NCBI GenBank assembly: GCA_037013685.1
Contig: CM072899.1
Span: forward strand, 7,482,479-7,546,478
DNA: 64,000 nucleotides
From: Acridotheres tristis
Lineage: Eukaryota; Chordata; Aves; Passeriformes; Sturnidae
Direction of reading: 5' to 3'
In this document: piece by piece, positions 1 through 11,890 of the stretch
Numbering within the stretch: the first letter of the stretch is position 1
Layout of the letters: every line of letters begins with the position of its first letter
Made by a program: the position numbers and the translations under genes
Notes under the pieces: generated by a model
The model's database searches: none
What the model was told of the DNA's origin: nothing
Seen by the model: only the letters and a program-made list of their open reading frames with translations

Positions 1-2702
1 ATGGCAAGTAAGGCTTTCTCACAGCCTGCGGCAGCTTCCAGAGGAAAAGTTCAGAGGCTTATCATTTCATCAGTTGCCATCAGTTTAAAGGAGAATTTTG
101 TCATTTCATGTTCTTAAGGCATTTCAGTGGGCTGTCTATGTGGGAGCAGCAGCTGACGTCAGGCAAGACTGTCATCTAGCAACAGGTATATGGGGGAGAA
201 CAGCTCACTTCTACATCTCCAAACAAGGAAAATGCCTCAGAGAGCTTCAAGATCTTTCAAGGCAGTATTTCCTATATTTGGAAAAAGCCAACATAGATGG
301 AATTTTTCTCTACCGACTTGAGCCTCATGGCTGAAAGTATCCATATATTAACTATGATCCCTGCATGGGTAATAAGTAATACACACAAAGTGAGGCACTT
401 ACAGAGGGTGATTTGGCTTTTGGTGGCCTAAATAGCTTTAATGTCAGTGTCAAGATCTTCAAATTCACCAGTTCATTCTCTTTTAAGATTTTCTGGGCAT
501 GATTCAGCTTTAGATTAAGGCCCCTCCATTTCGATGTATGTATGCAGGTGTCTCTCTATGTCCATTATATCCACAAAAATGTGGTCATTAGATTGGGAAT
601 TCAAGGGTTGAATTCTCTTTTGCAACCAGCTAGACTAAACTTCTTTCTAAGGCTCAGTTCTTGATGTGCTTTAAGACTCATCAGTAATCCTTGCAGATTT
701 TTAACTACAAAGCTGCTCAAGGTGTCCTGCAGCATTTGCTCAGGGGATGCCTTAGTCTGCAGTGCCCCTTATCAGGGGTGAGCAGCTCTTTCTCAGCATC
801 ACTGAGTCTGAGCACACCACAGGGAGCACTGCAGTGACAGTGGGATCATGTTCCTCACAAAGCTGCTGTGGTCTCACAACCTGGCTTACTCTAGTCATGG
901 GAAATGTCCCCAAAAGACAATGTTCTGTTCCCAGGCACTTTCTGCTATGTGCCAGAATATGTGCAGAACTTTCTGCTGGAGAAGCACATGCTGCCCTGAC
1001 AGTACTGGCTCCCTGCACAGTTTTAATGGAACTTCTTCAGTCTACACTAAAATTCATAAGAATACACTCCGGTCTTAATGGACTGACCATCAAAACATCT
1101 CTGTGCAACAGGGAAGAACCACTATCTCAACAACACACACTGCAGCATGAGAAGATGGAGCTTTCTGCTGGTTTCTTTTATCTAAGAAAAGAATTGGCTC
1201 AATTACAGTAAAAATACTACACATTGGCCAAAGAGGTTTCTATCTGAAGGGAGAATTTGTCTCCTCCCAGTGCCTTGTAGACATAATCCCCTGGCTTTAT
1301 GCTGTGCCAGAGTCCAGTTTATCCCAGCCTCCCCTTCCCCACAAGCTCCAGGGAGGTACCACATGAGAGCAGGCATGGTGGGACCATTGAAACCGACTGC
1401 CACAAGCAGTCCCAACAGGCATTTGTTCCTCTTGGATTCAGAGTAGGAAGAATGGAGTTCTCCAGCTATTTAAGTACTTCTGTGAAAACTAATCACTGGT
1501 GGTCTGAGATTAAAACCTGTTACCTTTACCCTAAAGGAGAAGGATGACTTCTTGCTAAGGAAGTGAGGTGGCCAGGACATGCATTTTAGTCTCCAACAGA
1601 AAGGAGAGGGGACAATAGCACATTTTCTTTATTTTCAGTGGTACAGCATCAGACTGCAAGGCAAACTGCCTAACGCTTTCTGCAGGAATGTAATAGCTGA
1701 CCTTTTCTACTAGTTCCCATGGGCACTTTGAAAGACTCTTTCTAGAAATAAGTCACACATGTCTACTGAATAAAATCAAGGAAAATATAACTGGACACTT
1801 TCACTTTGCTAGGAAGCAAGTTTCTTCAGTATCTCAGAAAAATCTCTGAATGTTTTTTTGTAAAATGAGCCTAATTAGCTACAGATTGAATCCCAGATCA
1901 ATGGTGCAGATACAGAATCTGACAAGGAAACTTAAAACACCTTCAAGAAACAAGTACAAGCCTTTGACAGACTGAGGTCAATATAACAGTTTTGGTATCT
2001 TAATTCTGCCTGTGAGACTGACCACCATCAAACAAGGCAGCGGCTGCAAAGGCCACGGTAACACCAAGCTGCTCTCTGTCATCACAGCTTCAAGGCAGCT
2101 GCATTCTGCACTTAGTAATTCCCGGGGGAAATGCCTCATGAAGAGAGAATAGCACTACACTCTGCTTCCAGCATCACTCTCAGTATAGCTGAGAGAAGAA
2201 TTTGACCTTTGGTAACTTTATTAATACCAAATTAACAGATGGCTTTGGACTTTGAGATTGTTTACTTATCCCTGTGTCTCACTGTCCTTTCTGAGAGCCC
2301 CAGATTCCACCTCTACACACAGTGAAAGTGGGGGCAAGGCCCCCAGTCTCGAGAGAGCAGTGGAGCTGAATACCCCTCCTCTGCAACCTGCCCTGATGGA
2401 GCAGCTGGTTTCACCCTGGATGCAACGTCTCAGTGTTTTCAAGACTTGTTACTCATGTTTTTGACATTTGCAAAGGTTATTCTGAAATTTCTATTAAAAC
2501 AAAGTGGGAGAGGTGTCTATGGAAAAATACAGCATTGGCACTCAGAGTCCCATTACAAAGCACATTAAATTAAATGAAGCAGCACCAATACAACAAATTT
2601 CTACCAAAACCCCATGATTTATCACAAGCACAACCTTCTCTTCTGTATGTAATTAATCCAGACTCCAAGTAGTACAAACACAGGAGATTAAGCCAGTCTT
2701 AC
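1..2702 (-). other. PTPRG: PTPRG intron, partial (downstream of the juxtamembrane exon)
   Basis: This is the 5' part of the intron that begins with the donor GTAAGA at 2702. I looked on the minus strand for the next expected PTPRG exon, which starts the segment leading to the first phosphatase domain, and did not see it. That exon should therefore lie beyond position 1. Short frames on both strands have no recognisable family signature. I see no clear repeat or RNA gene. Confidence 0.7.
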
Positions 2703-2794
2703 CTGGAATAGGTATAATGGGAATACTTTCATTGGGGACCACACGGGGGGAACTGCTGTCCTCCACATAGAAATGAGCAGTCTGAAAACACTTT
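2703..2794 (-). CDS. PTPRG: PTPRG exon, juxtamembrane cytoplasmic segment
   Basis: This 92-base exon encodes the first cytoplasmic residues after the membrane span of receptor tyrosine phosphatase gamma. It reads [15 protein letters not shown], then [15 protein letters not shown], a segment highly conserved in PTPRG. The related PTPRZ1 has a similar but different stretch (FYLEDSTSPRV), so PTPRG fits better. The acceptor is a pyrimidine-rich tract ending AACAG before 2794, and the donor is GTAAGA after 2703. The exon enters in phase 2 (its first A completes an Arg codon, AG|A) and leaves in phase 1. The normal upstream partner is the transmembrane exon at 27925-27793, and the candidate alternative first exon at 3576-3485 is also phase-compatible. 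The downstream phosphatase exons are outside the window. Confidence 0.96.
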
Positions 2795-3484
2795 CTGTTA
2801 AAGACAAAAGAAAAAATAGATTCATGATGTGAAAAACTGCTCTCTGAAAAAACTTTTGCACATGTTCTGTTTCTCCATTTCTGTTCCATACTTTCAGATC
2901 TTATAATTTTAAAACATTGATACAGAAAACATGCTTGTTTTCTACAATTACAATCCTTATTCAAGATTCTGGTGTGCTCTAATTCACTGACATCTGACAT
3001 CCACCCATCATAAATGACTCTATACATTATTGTTAGGTACTATTGAATATGAAATTATAATCATAAAAGTTAGTGGCTGCAAAACAGGTTTCAAATACAT
3101 CATTCAGAAAGGAACTCTGCACACAAGAAACACATTCAGCATCCAATTCAAGCCCAAATCCACCTAAGACACTCAATTTCCAGGGAAAATACACTTACTG
3201 TAAAAGTTTCTGCTGTGTAACAACCACCAGTAATACAGCATCTGTAACTGCTGCATATCTTGATGTTCTACTATGAAAGTTTTCCTTCAAACATTAAGGT
3301 TTTTTGTTTGCTTGCTTTTTAACACCAATGACATACAACCTTCATCCCATCCTCCTCCTGTAAACTTGTATTACATATACTGGTACACAAAAATCCAATA
3401 GACACTTCCCTTGGGCCCCAGGACTCCTCTCTAAAAAGGCCTACAATGAAGAGCAGAACTTAAATCCACCTGACTCTTTTTTAC

Positions 3485-3576
3485 CTGTATTTAATGCAAA
3501 GCAGAGAGCACAAGCTGGTCATCACAGAAAAGGTACTGAGCAGAATAACATCAAGAGATCCGGGGAGACTCTGCAT
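3485..3576 (-). CDS. PTPRG: Candidate alternative first coding exon of PTPRG (hydrophobic anchor, short isoform)
   Basis: What is seen: an ATG at 3576 with A at -3 (ATCACCATGC) opens 30 codons, MQSLPGSLDV, then ILLSTFSVMT, then SLCSLLCIKY. It stops at a good donor, TACAG|GTAAAA, with the intron starting at 3484. The frame is in phase 2. The next exon at 2794 begins with the single base that completes an Arg codon, so joining gives ...CIKYR-KCFQ without a frameshift. The implied intron is 690 bp. Residues about 9-28 are hydrophobic and are followed by Lys and Arg, which suits an N-out/C-in signal anchor and mimics the normal VLVYWR membrane boundary. What is known: other receptor phosphatase genes, such as PTPRE, make short forms from internal promoters. 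What is inferred: a gamma isoform without the carbonic-anhydrase and FN3 ectodomain. Transcription is unproven and a chance frame of 30 codons is possible. Confidence 0.5.
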
Positions 3577-3583
3577 GGTGATG

Positions 3584-3625
3584 TTAACTGAGGCAGGGTT
3601 TTCCAACGCCAGCGTCACTGCTCAT
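3584..3625 (-). other. Short upstream ORF before the candidate alternative start
   Basis: An ATG at 3625 opens 13 codons, MSSDAGVGKPCLS, and ends with TAA at 3586-3584. The stop lies 7 nt before the ATG at 3576 and in a different frame. If a transcript starts upstream of 3625, this frame would be met first and could lower or condition translation of the short isoform. It matters only if the candidate exon is real. Confidence 0.3.
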
Positions 3626-3658
3626 TGCTGACTTAATGAGCTGCTTGAGGCTGGAACT

Positions 3659-3669
3659 GAATATTTAAT
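3659..3669 (-). promoter_or_regulatory. TATA-like element upstream of the candidate first exon
   Basis: On the minus strand the sequence reads ATTAAATATTC, a weak TATA-like match. It lies about 85-95 bases before the candidate ATG at 3576 and would place a start near 3630-3640, leaving a short 5' UTR with the small upstream ORF. It is a common AT-rich motif and is only suggestive by itself. Confidence 0.2.
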
Positions 3670-4060
3670 GAGTCTTGCTTGGTGTGAGCGGCTATTGTGG
3701 CAGGAGAAGGGTCTGCTCTCATCTGTCGAGGCACTAAACAATAGCTCCCCAGTGCAGAAAGATCCCCCTCGCTGTCGCCCTTCAACTGCTCCTCAACACC
3801 TGGGCAAAGTTTGTGGGGGCCTGGAGAACTGTGCCTTTGCCAAGTTGCAGGTTCCCTTGCTCCAACATATTTGCACGTGTGGCTTCCAAGCTGCTGCAGC
3901 TTGCTGCTCTGCAGTTTGCTGCTCTGCAACTCAGGCTTTGTGCTCTCCATGCAGTGCCCATCGTCAGAGAAAAGTCATTTGTGCTCTCTTTGTTCCCAAC
4001 GTCCAGACATGCCAGGCAGAAAAAAAGTCACTGAAAACCAAACCACTCTCTTAGGGGGAA
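3670..4060 (-). promoter_or_regulatory. GC-richer flank upstream of the candidate first exon
   Basis: This stretch is richer in G and C than the surrounding intron. It contains a palindromic E-box CACGTG at 3874-3879, a CACCTG E-box near 3796-3801, and a short tandem duplication built on TTGCTGCTCTGCA at 3901-3929. Overlapping frames of 73-128 codons occur on both strands but none shows a known domain. Its position immediately 5' of the candidate exon suits a promoter. No direct evidence of promoter activity can be read from sequence. Confidence 0.25.
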
Positions 4061-7000
4061 CCAGGATCTAAAATAATCACAGGTGCTTGCTTTCCATGCA
4101 TTTGTACTTTCTAGTGCACAGGCACAGTGCTTTGTAACTCAAGCACAAGCTATGGCAGCACAAGTACAACTTAAGACAATACAGAAGCAGGAGAGAGTGG
4201 ATTTCACAGCATGGAGTCACTGTCTGGGAGCAGCTTTCTATTTTCAGGCATGATGGCTTGCATTTTGCTGAAGTTATATATTTAGTGAGCATACTTTTGT
4301 TAAGAAACACCATAAGGTGAATTCACACAAGAGGATGCAAGATGTGCAATAGTCTCACAGCATTTAAAAACATGGGTTGAACTCCCCCCGCCTCACCACT
4401 TGCTCCCTGTTCTCATTTTTTTTTTGGCAGGCTTTATTTTGGACAATGCACACCCTGGGGGCACGCAGCAGAATAAATCAGTCACACATAAAGAAGAAAC
4501 TATGAATATGAAACAGGCAAAATGTTCCTGATTTTGATGTATTTGGGGCTCTTTCCCTTGAGTCAATACTACGGAAATCCTTGAATGGCTTCTCCTGGTA
4601 ATGAAAGCCTTAAAAAGGTGTTTGATAAAAAGACAGACATTTATGCAGGGATTTAAAGGATTTTTATAAGCTGATGATATTGAAAAAAAGCAATTTTTTT
4701 TTGTTAATTTGTTATTTTATACTCTCAGAGGCTCTGAAAGGCTGGCATTATGGTTTTTATACACAGCCATAAGATGGCTTTTTCTTAATAGCCTCAAAAC
4801 ATGTAAATGTGTCAGATAATCACACTGTGCAATATTTTAAGGCCCATGATGGCAATAGCTGAACACCCAGCCCAGCACAACTCTGCTGAGCACAATGTTG
4901 GATTAAAAATGTATTAAATTAGTATTTCACATAGTAAAGTTTGCTACAATCATTAATGTCATTAAAAATTCTGCATTTTAGCCCTGGAAGACTTCCTGCA
5001 GCTGTTTTGCAAAGGCAGACACCTTAGACTTTGACTAAAGGTTTTCTCAAGTCACAAACATCACACTCTTGTCTAATGTACATATGTAATCCAGCACTTT
5101 CATTACTTTACAATACTGGATACTGGCACATTCGGTAAAGACATCTCTCAAACTTTTTTTTCCCTCCACTTGTTCATAATAGCTGTAAATATTCTAAGTT
5201 TAGCCTCTACTGCTGAGCTTACTGCACAGGCCATTGCATCCCTGTTCTGGACACCCCTTCTGTGTTTCAGATCTTTAAAAGATCTTTTATGGGTTTTACA
5301 AATTCACTGAATGAATTTTCCAGCAAGTTCTGCTTACTGGGTCTATTTCCCACTCTGGCATCTTTCCTCTGTGCAGCTCCAGGAGGGAACACATCTCGGG
5401 GTGCCAGGCAGATGACTCCAGTTTGGATAATGTCCATTCTTCCTGAGTAAGGAAACACCTGGCCCCTAGTAGAGCCTTCTGGAAACTCATGTCTGGTCTG
5501 TAGTAATAAATACTGATAGCTGCCATCAATGCTACTGAGAGGCATTTCAGGCAATTCAGTATCTGTCTCCTCCTCCAGTTTAGGATGCTTCTTTCTATCC
5601 CTTGGCATTTCCTCTTCCCATTACCTTTTCCTCCAGATACAAACCTTAAGAGGCAGCAGTTGCTAAGGCTACAAGAGGCTGCAGTAAATCTGAGTGTATA
5701 TATGGGGGGGGGCTGGATAAAGGAAAAGGATGAGAGCAGGAAATTGCCTATTTTGAGCCACCGGAGAGTGAAGAAAGGGGACAGAGGGGAGTGGATGCAG
5801 GGCTAGACAAGGTGCAAATCTACACCTATTTTCACATAAGCACTTCAGTCTGTAACTTTTAACTCCAGGGTGTATACATGGGCAGGTGTTCACATATCTG
5901 TGCCCGTTTGCTCAGAAAACCAACACTATCAGCAGAAAAATGTAACAGGCCTTTTTTCCCTAATAGAAATAGTCCATAGTGAATGCACAACTGGGATTTG
6001 TCATGGCATAAATGATTATTAAAACTTAACAACTGAAACACTTATTTTAGAATAATTATTGTATTTCTGCAGCACTGGTTGAGGAAAAAAAATCACAACC
6101 TTGATTCACTTCTAAAAGATTTTGGGGAGCCACAGCTTTTCTGTGAAATACCAAATAGTCTGTTGTCTCTGAAATATGCCCGTGAGCTGTGAAGCACACC
6201 ATTTTCTCTAGCCCCATATGTTTTTGTGGCTCTCTTTCCCTGGGGTACAATAACTGTGTGAGATTGTGGTGATCAGACACACAGTTGTCACATATGGACC
6301 CAAATGCAGAAGTAAAACACGGCAAGATTAGCATCTCCCCAGAGAAGCAGCAGAGGCAGGGTCTGGAATGCAAAGACAATGTGAGGGCAAACATCTCCCT
6401 GCCCAGAAAATTTTTGCAGAGGTACTGACTATGAGTTACTAAAGCAAACTAACAGGATTCAAAGTCCAGAGCAGCAGCACCTTATTACTAAGATGAAAGC
6501 ATAAAAATATGCCAAAAGATGGTCCTGATTAGCTGGGTTAAATGTTTGTTCCATCTCTTCTGAGCAAAATACCAGATTAACTTCTGTATAAGAGATGCCT
6601 CGTGAGATTTTGACATTCCAAACAGGTTTCCTTGGTTATTAGTTACTAAAGCTCAAGCAGCTTCTCCTTTATACTCCTCTAAAAGCAAGAGGGAGAACTA
6701 GCTCACATAATGGCCTGAAAGCATGGATGCATTTTATTTTTGTGTAGAAGGGAGTGCCTCAGTGTTAATACTGCCTCCAGTGCAAACACAGCTCGGCTGC
6801 AGACAATGGGAGTGCTGGGAATTGCTCCGAGGGCACTGCCTGGCTGTTACTCCTCAGTACTGGCTCTAGGACAGGCAGCATCCCCTGATCTGTGATGACA
6901 GGCAGGATCTGTGAGCTCTGGAGCAGCCAGGGCAGGGAGAGGAGGAGCCAGGATTATGGTGAGGAACAAGCAATTGCCTCTGCACTGGCTGGCTGGAACC

Positions 7001-10000
7001 ACCAGGGCAGTGACTGAACACAGGAAAAACCAAAGGGGAGTGTTTCACATTCTGGGGACACACAAGAGCCATGCCCTGCCTCACGCTGAAGCAACGAGCA
7101 CACTCATTGCTCCTTGTTCTCTTGTCCTTCTTCCAGGTGTTGATGTTGGCTGGAGCAGTGTGTATTCCCTCTCCAAGGCCAGCCAGATTTATAATACTTT
7201 ATTTCTGTACCAGCATCTAGGTTTTTTCCTGGGTCATTACCTGCTAAAGCATGACTGATTCAGGGGCAGATGGCTTGAAAGGGTCCTGTAGGCCTTTTCA
7301 CTACTGCCAGAGCAGGGCAAATCTTGTCCTTCAGGCACCCTTTCTCCAGAAACAGCCTCCCACAGTCAGAACCTCTGCAGAATATATATTTGTTATCAAC
7401 GAGGCCAATAGTCTCTGCAGCCATCCTACTTTTACACACAATTTTTAGCTGGTGGGAAGAACAGTAAAGATGGAATAAGAGTCAGACTAGGATCTGTAAA
7501 GGACCTCTAAACCAGGCTGCACAGGACATGGCTTAGTCTTTACCAAATGCAACCTGGATACAGGCATTCATTCCCCATGGTCCTCCATCACGGGAGTGTC
7601 TGCAACTAACTCCTAAACAAGGACGTAAAGAGAGGAAACGATCCCTTTCACTACCTCTGTACATTCATTCTCACTTTCAATAGAAGAAAAGCTGCTTCAG
7701 ATTCCCATTGAACTGTTTTGCATGTTTTTCAGGAGACACAATTAAGATTGGTTTCTGCTGGCACCAAAACCAGAGTATGTATGCAGTCAAGTGTACTAGT
7801 AACACATGGCTCTGCACTTTAAACTAGCTTCACTATTCCTTGGCAAGCATTTGTCACTGTCAGAATTGGCAATGACTCCTCAGAAAAGAGCACAGACTTC
7901 AGAACAACAGAAGTGCTGCAAATCATGACCATGTCACCAGCAGAGCAGTGGATGGGAGCCTGGACAACAGCTGTCTGCAGTCTGCACTGCTCTAGCTGGG
8001 GTCATCAGTCACCGATTTTTATGAGCAATAAAACTGACTCAAGCGTTAAGAAGAAAAAGAGGAGAGAAAACCACACGAAAAAAGAGCTGATCTTATGAAT
8101 ATGAATAAGTGACCAGCATGGAGCAGTGATATTACATTCATTCTATCAGAGAGGCATCTGCATTTACTATTTTTGGCCAGAAAATGGCTTATATTGCCCT
8201 AATTTTCTACAGTTATTTTCCTTCATAGGTCTTAATACTTAATGACCAGAATTCAAAAGCCAAGTTATAAAAGAACCTGTGCCATGCTGGAGCAGTAAGG
8301 CACTGAATGCTGACTGAACTTGAGCTGCTGGAGGATGTACAAAGCAGGAATGCATAAAAACCAGGAGAATAAAGGAAAGCTGATAAAGAGGAAAATTTCC
8401 CTACAGTAAAGCTGATTTTCCAGCAGATCCCTCCTGAAGACCATTTGAAGACCAGGAAAAAGACTGGGAAATGGCAGATGGAAAGAAGAAAAAAAGAAGG
8501 TGGACCAAACTTCAAGACAGTATTTGTACTGAAGAATGTACCACTAGTAAAATTGTCCAGTTGAAAAACTAATCTGCAAACAAGACTAGGGATTTCTGAC
8601 ACAAAATGACAGCTAATTTAATATTTATGGCCTAAATTTGCCAGCTGACTACACAGCTCTCCACAAAATTAAAAATCCTCTTCTCCCAATCCTCTGAGAT
8701 CCTATCCTGCACCAAGACCCAGACACCCATTTATATCACATACAGTATTGAACTCAGGCATTATGTGAGACATAATGATTTTTAGAAGGGTATTCAAATA
8801 ATTAAACAGTTAAGAATTGACAACATCCCCAGATGGGCTGCCTTCATGTCCTCCCCCTTCATCAGCTGCGTGACCAGAGAGCACCCAGGTGGCCAGTGCA
8901 GAAATGCACTTAGAAATCTCTTTAATTGCAAATCATGTGGATAAGTTTTAGTTTAACTCAGCCCAAACCTTTTCCACGCTTCCTTGTCCAATCATCCTGG
9001 TGTCCCTGGAGAACAGTGAAGGCAATGGGGAAACCTTATTTGTGATGACACTTGGTCCCGTGACACTTGGTAGCTAATTACTCTCCTGGTGACCTCTGAC
9101 AGGGCCAGAGGCACCAAACCTTCCCCTCCTGCTTTAATCAATACTCACAACAGCTGCCTTGGATACACTCAGCAATTTTACAGATGACTGAATGGGTTTA
9201 CTCATCAGTATTTTCTACTGCGAGAGAACAAGCTCCTTGGTTATATGTTACCACTCAGAACTTTATGTCTTCAGGCAAAAATAGTGTAGACGTACCTCTA
9301 AGTGGTATCTTAAAGTGGTTTAAAATTAGGCACAGCGTTCAAACCCAAAAGAAAACCTGACCCTATTAATTTTCTTCTCCCTGAGCCAAGCATTTATGTA
9401 ATGCAACATTCATAACAAAGGCTAGAAAATTACAGAGGAAAACAAAGACATGCCTTTTCCAATCAAATAATACCTCAGGCACTTCCTATAAAATGTGTGT
9501 TTCCAATGCCCGAAACATCATGTAATATTAAAAAGGAACCTTAAAACTTTCTCACAAAAGAAAGCTGTATTTAAGCAAGTGAAGAACTGTTCTATAATCA
9601 CTAGAGCCACAGCAATCAATGAAGATTGCCTCTTACTAGAGAGGAGCTTTTAGTAGCACCTCCAAGATCTCAAAGTTTGGTATACTTGGTATTATCATTT
9701 CAGGACATGAATTCCCTTTGGGATGGTGAATCTTAGGAAACGAATTAATAAAAACAGGGTCATACACTGGGATGTTAAAATGCAGATGATTTTAAATGCA
9801 AAATGTAATTCCTATGGAATGGACACAGTGTTATAAGAAAACCAAAATGGAGATGATCCAACCTAGGAGAGGACAACAGAAACAGAATATTCACATAAAT
9901 GTCCCTAGTTAATCCCACCTAATTACTCTCAAAACAGAAGAGCTCTCCTATCGCCTTTACAAAAAATATCATTTTCTTCCTCCAAATGGGACATCAGGAC

Positions 10001-11290
10001 ATTCAATTGACAGATATTTTAGGTATCCCAAGGCTCAGTCTGCAATCTAACACAAGAGTCTCGTAAAAATTAAAGCACAGCTTGTTCCACAGTTTTGATG
10101 TCCCTGCCCATCTTGGGGCAGAAATGCCAGTTTGTTAAATATAATGAAATACTCAGTGGGAAGCTTCATCTTTCTCAACACATGTGTCCATGTGCAGCTG
10201 GACTAAAGCGGCATGGGAGAACTAGGAAGAATTCCCAACACTGCTGGACATAATTCATGTTTAGCTTATCTGGGGCCAAGATAAATATTAAAAGAGTAAT
10301 TATTTCCTTTCTCTCTTAATCACTGAGTATTTGGAAGGTGGGCTTTTTTCACTAGCCATTTCAACAAGAAATAGCTACTTTAAAAATTTCATGGTCTCGC
10401 TGTTAACTCTGTTTAAAACACAATTAGAAATAGCATTACACCTTTGGAAGCACAGCACAAAGGAAAAGAAAAGAGCAGCTGGCACCAAAGCAGAGGAGCA
10501 AATAATTTAGTACCTTGTAGATAATAGGAACACTGAAAATACACTACTTAGTGCTGGTGCTCTAACAGGGCTACGTCCATCACCTCATCATGCTAATATA
10601 GACAGACTGGGTGGCAGCCAGCTGGTCCTTCCTCCCCACCCACCTCGCTGAAAGCAAAGATTTGTAAGCCTCCCAATAATAAACCTGGACAGAAATCTTG
10701 AGGATCATTAATCTCGCTATCAATCAACCCATTTGGAGATTTGCTTCTTGCAGTCGCTGATGCTAATCAGAGCCTGAGTCGAGAGCTCTGGGGAAGCCTG
10801 GAGTGTTAGTCTGAGGAATTGCTTTAATGAGTTTCTTGCATTCAAAGGTTAACAAATGTGACAAGGAAACACAAACATCGGGGCAATACATGGCCGACCA
10901 CTGAACCAGACCACTGAGAGTTACCACGCTGTGTGCTGTGCTGCAGTATGGGGAATACACCCCTACCTCAAGTGAGACCCAGGGACCTCTCTCTGATGCC
11001 ATGGAGACACACAGGTACTGAGAGCTTGGACTATGCCAGCACTCCTTGTCTCCTGGGCTTCCTACCCCGCTGTGCTGCACAGCAGCATTTGCTGAAGTGG
11101 TTTCTGGTTAAATCAGGCAGCCAGCGTGGTGTGAACATCCCCCCTGGGCTCCCTTGGCCAGCCACTGCAGACCCACATCAATTAATGTATCACAATGAAA
11201 AGCCCCCACATCAGCAGGACCCTTCCAGTAGCATCTGCCTTAAACTACTGTATTTTCTGTGAGAATGTTTCTACAAAATAAATAGCTTCT

Positions 11291-11305
11291 ACAACAACAA
11301 CAACA
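11291..11305. repeat. Short (CAA)n microsatellite
   Basis: About five CAA units lie within TCTACAACAACAACAACATAAA. It is intronic and no function is suggested. Confidence 0.7.
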
Positions 11306-11440
11306 TAAATCCTGAGATAATTAAACTACCAGCAAAATCTTATTAATACCAAAAAATCAGACAGTAGCGTTAAGCATTGTCTTAGGTTACAGTGTAAGAT
11401 GTAATCAAAAGTATGTATTCTATGACCATCTCCATAAGCC

Positions 11441-11890
11441 TGAAAACCAGGTGGGGCAGTGTTCTTTTCTCTTCCATGGCACACCCCTGATAACTCCCTT
11501 TGGGGGATATCTTCTGTTGAGGAGCCATCAAGACCTTACTGAATGACTCAAAAAATTATGTCATCCATTGTGAGATGCTCCGCCCAGGGGGAACCAAACA
11601 TTCCTACCTGGATATAATCTGAGATTTGGAACAGTATGAGCAGGACTACCTCCTGGATTCCCAGAGGACAAGAGCTACATAACCACCACTGGACCTTCAG
11701 AGGAAGACCTGCCCCTTCTACAGGATCACCACTTCAACAGAACCACATCTATCTCTCCAACAGGACTGCAGCCAACATTTACTGGGACTGCGACCACCAC
11801 CCTGAGCAACAGGGTGTCAGGTTCTATCCTGACTCTGTCAGTTTAAGAGAGTGCTTTCTGCTTTTATTTTAATTTTCCTATGAAATTATA
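11441..11890 (+). mobile_element. LTR-like fragment of a passerine-type endogenous retrovirus
   Basis: The block contains phrases I associate with songbird ERV long terminal repeats: CCTTTGGGGGATATCTTCTG, GAGATGCTCCGCCCAGGGGG, and an end section with ACAGGACTGCAGCCAAC followed by CAGGGTGTCAGGTTC and CCTGACTCTGTCAGTTTA. A T-rich tail follows (TTTTATTTTAATTTTCC). No gag, pol or env reading frame is next to it, so it looks like a solitary or truncated LTR. Boundaries are approximate, because I did not find clear target-site duplications. The assignment rests on recalled resemblance and not on an alignment. Confidence 0.5.

Noticed and set aside
3633..3950. Minus-strand frame of 105 codons with a repeated LQSSK motif, next to the candidate exon
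   Set aside because: The repeat simply reflects the short DNA duplication at 3901-3929. No splice donor or domain was recognised, and it ends before the candidate ATG in another context.
5267..5608. Minus-strand frame of 113 codons with a charged N-terminus
   Set aside because: It does not match any PTPRG segment or other family I know, and its borders lack splice sites in a compatible phase.
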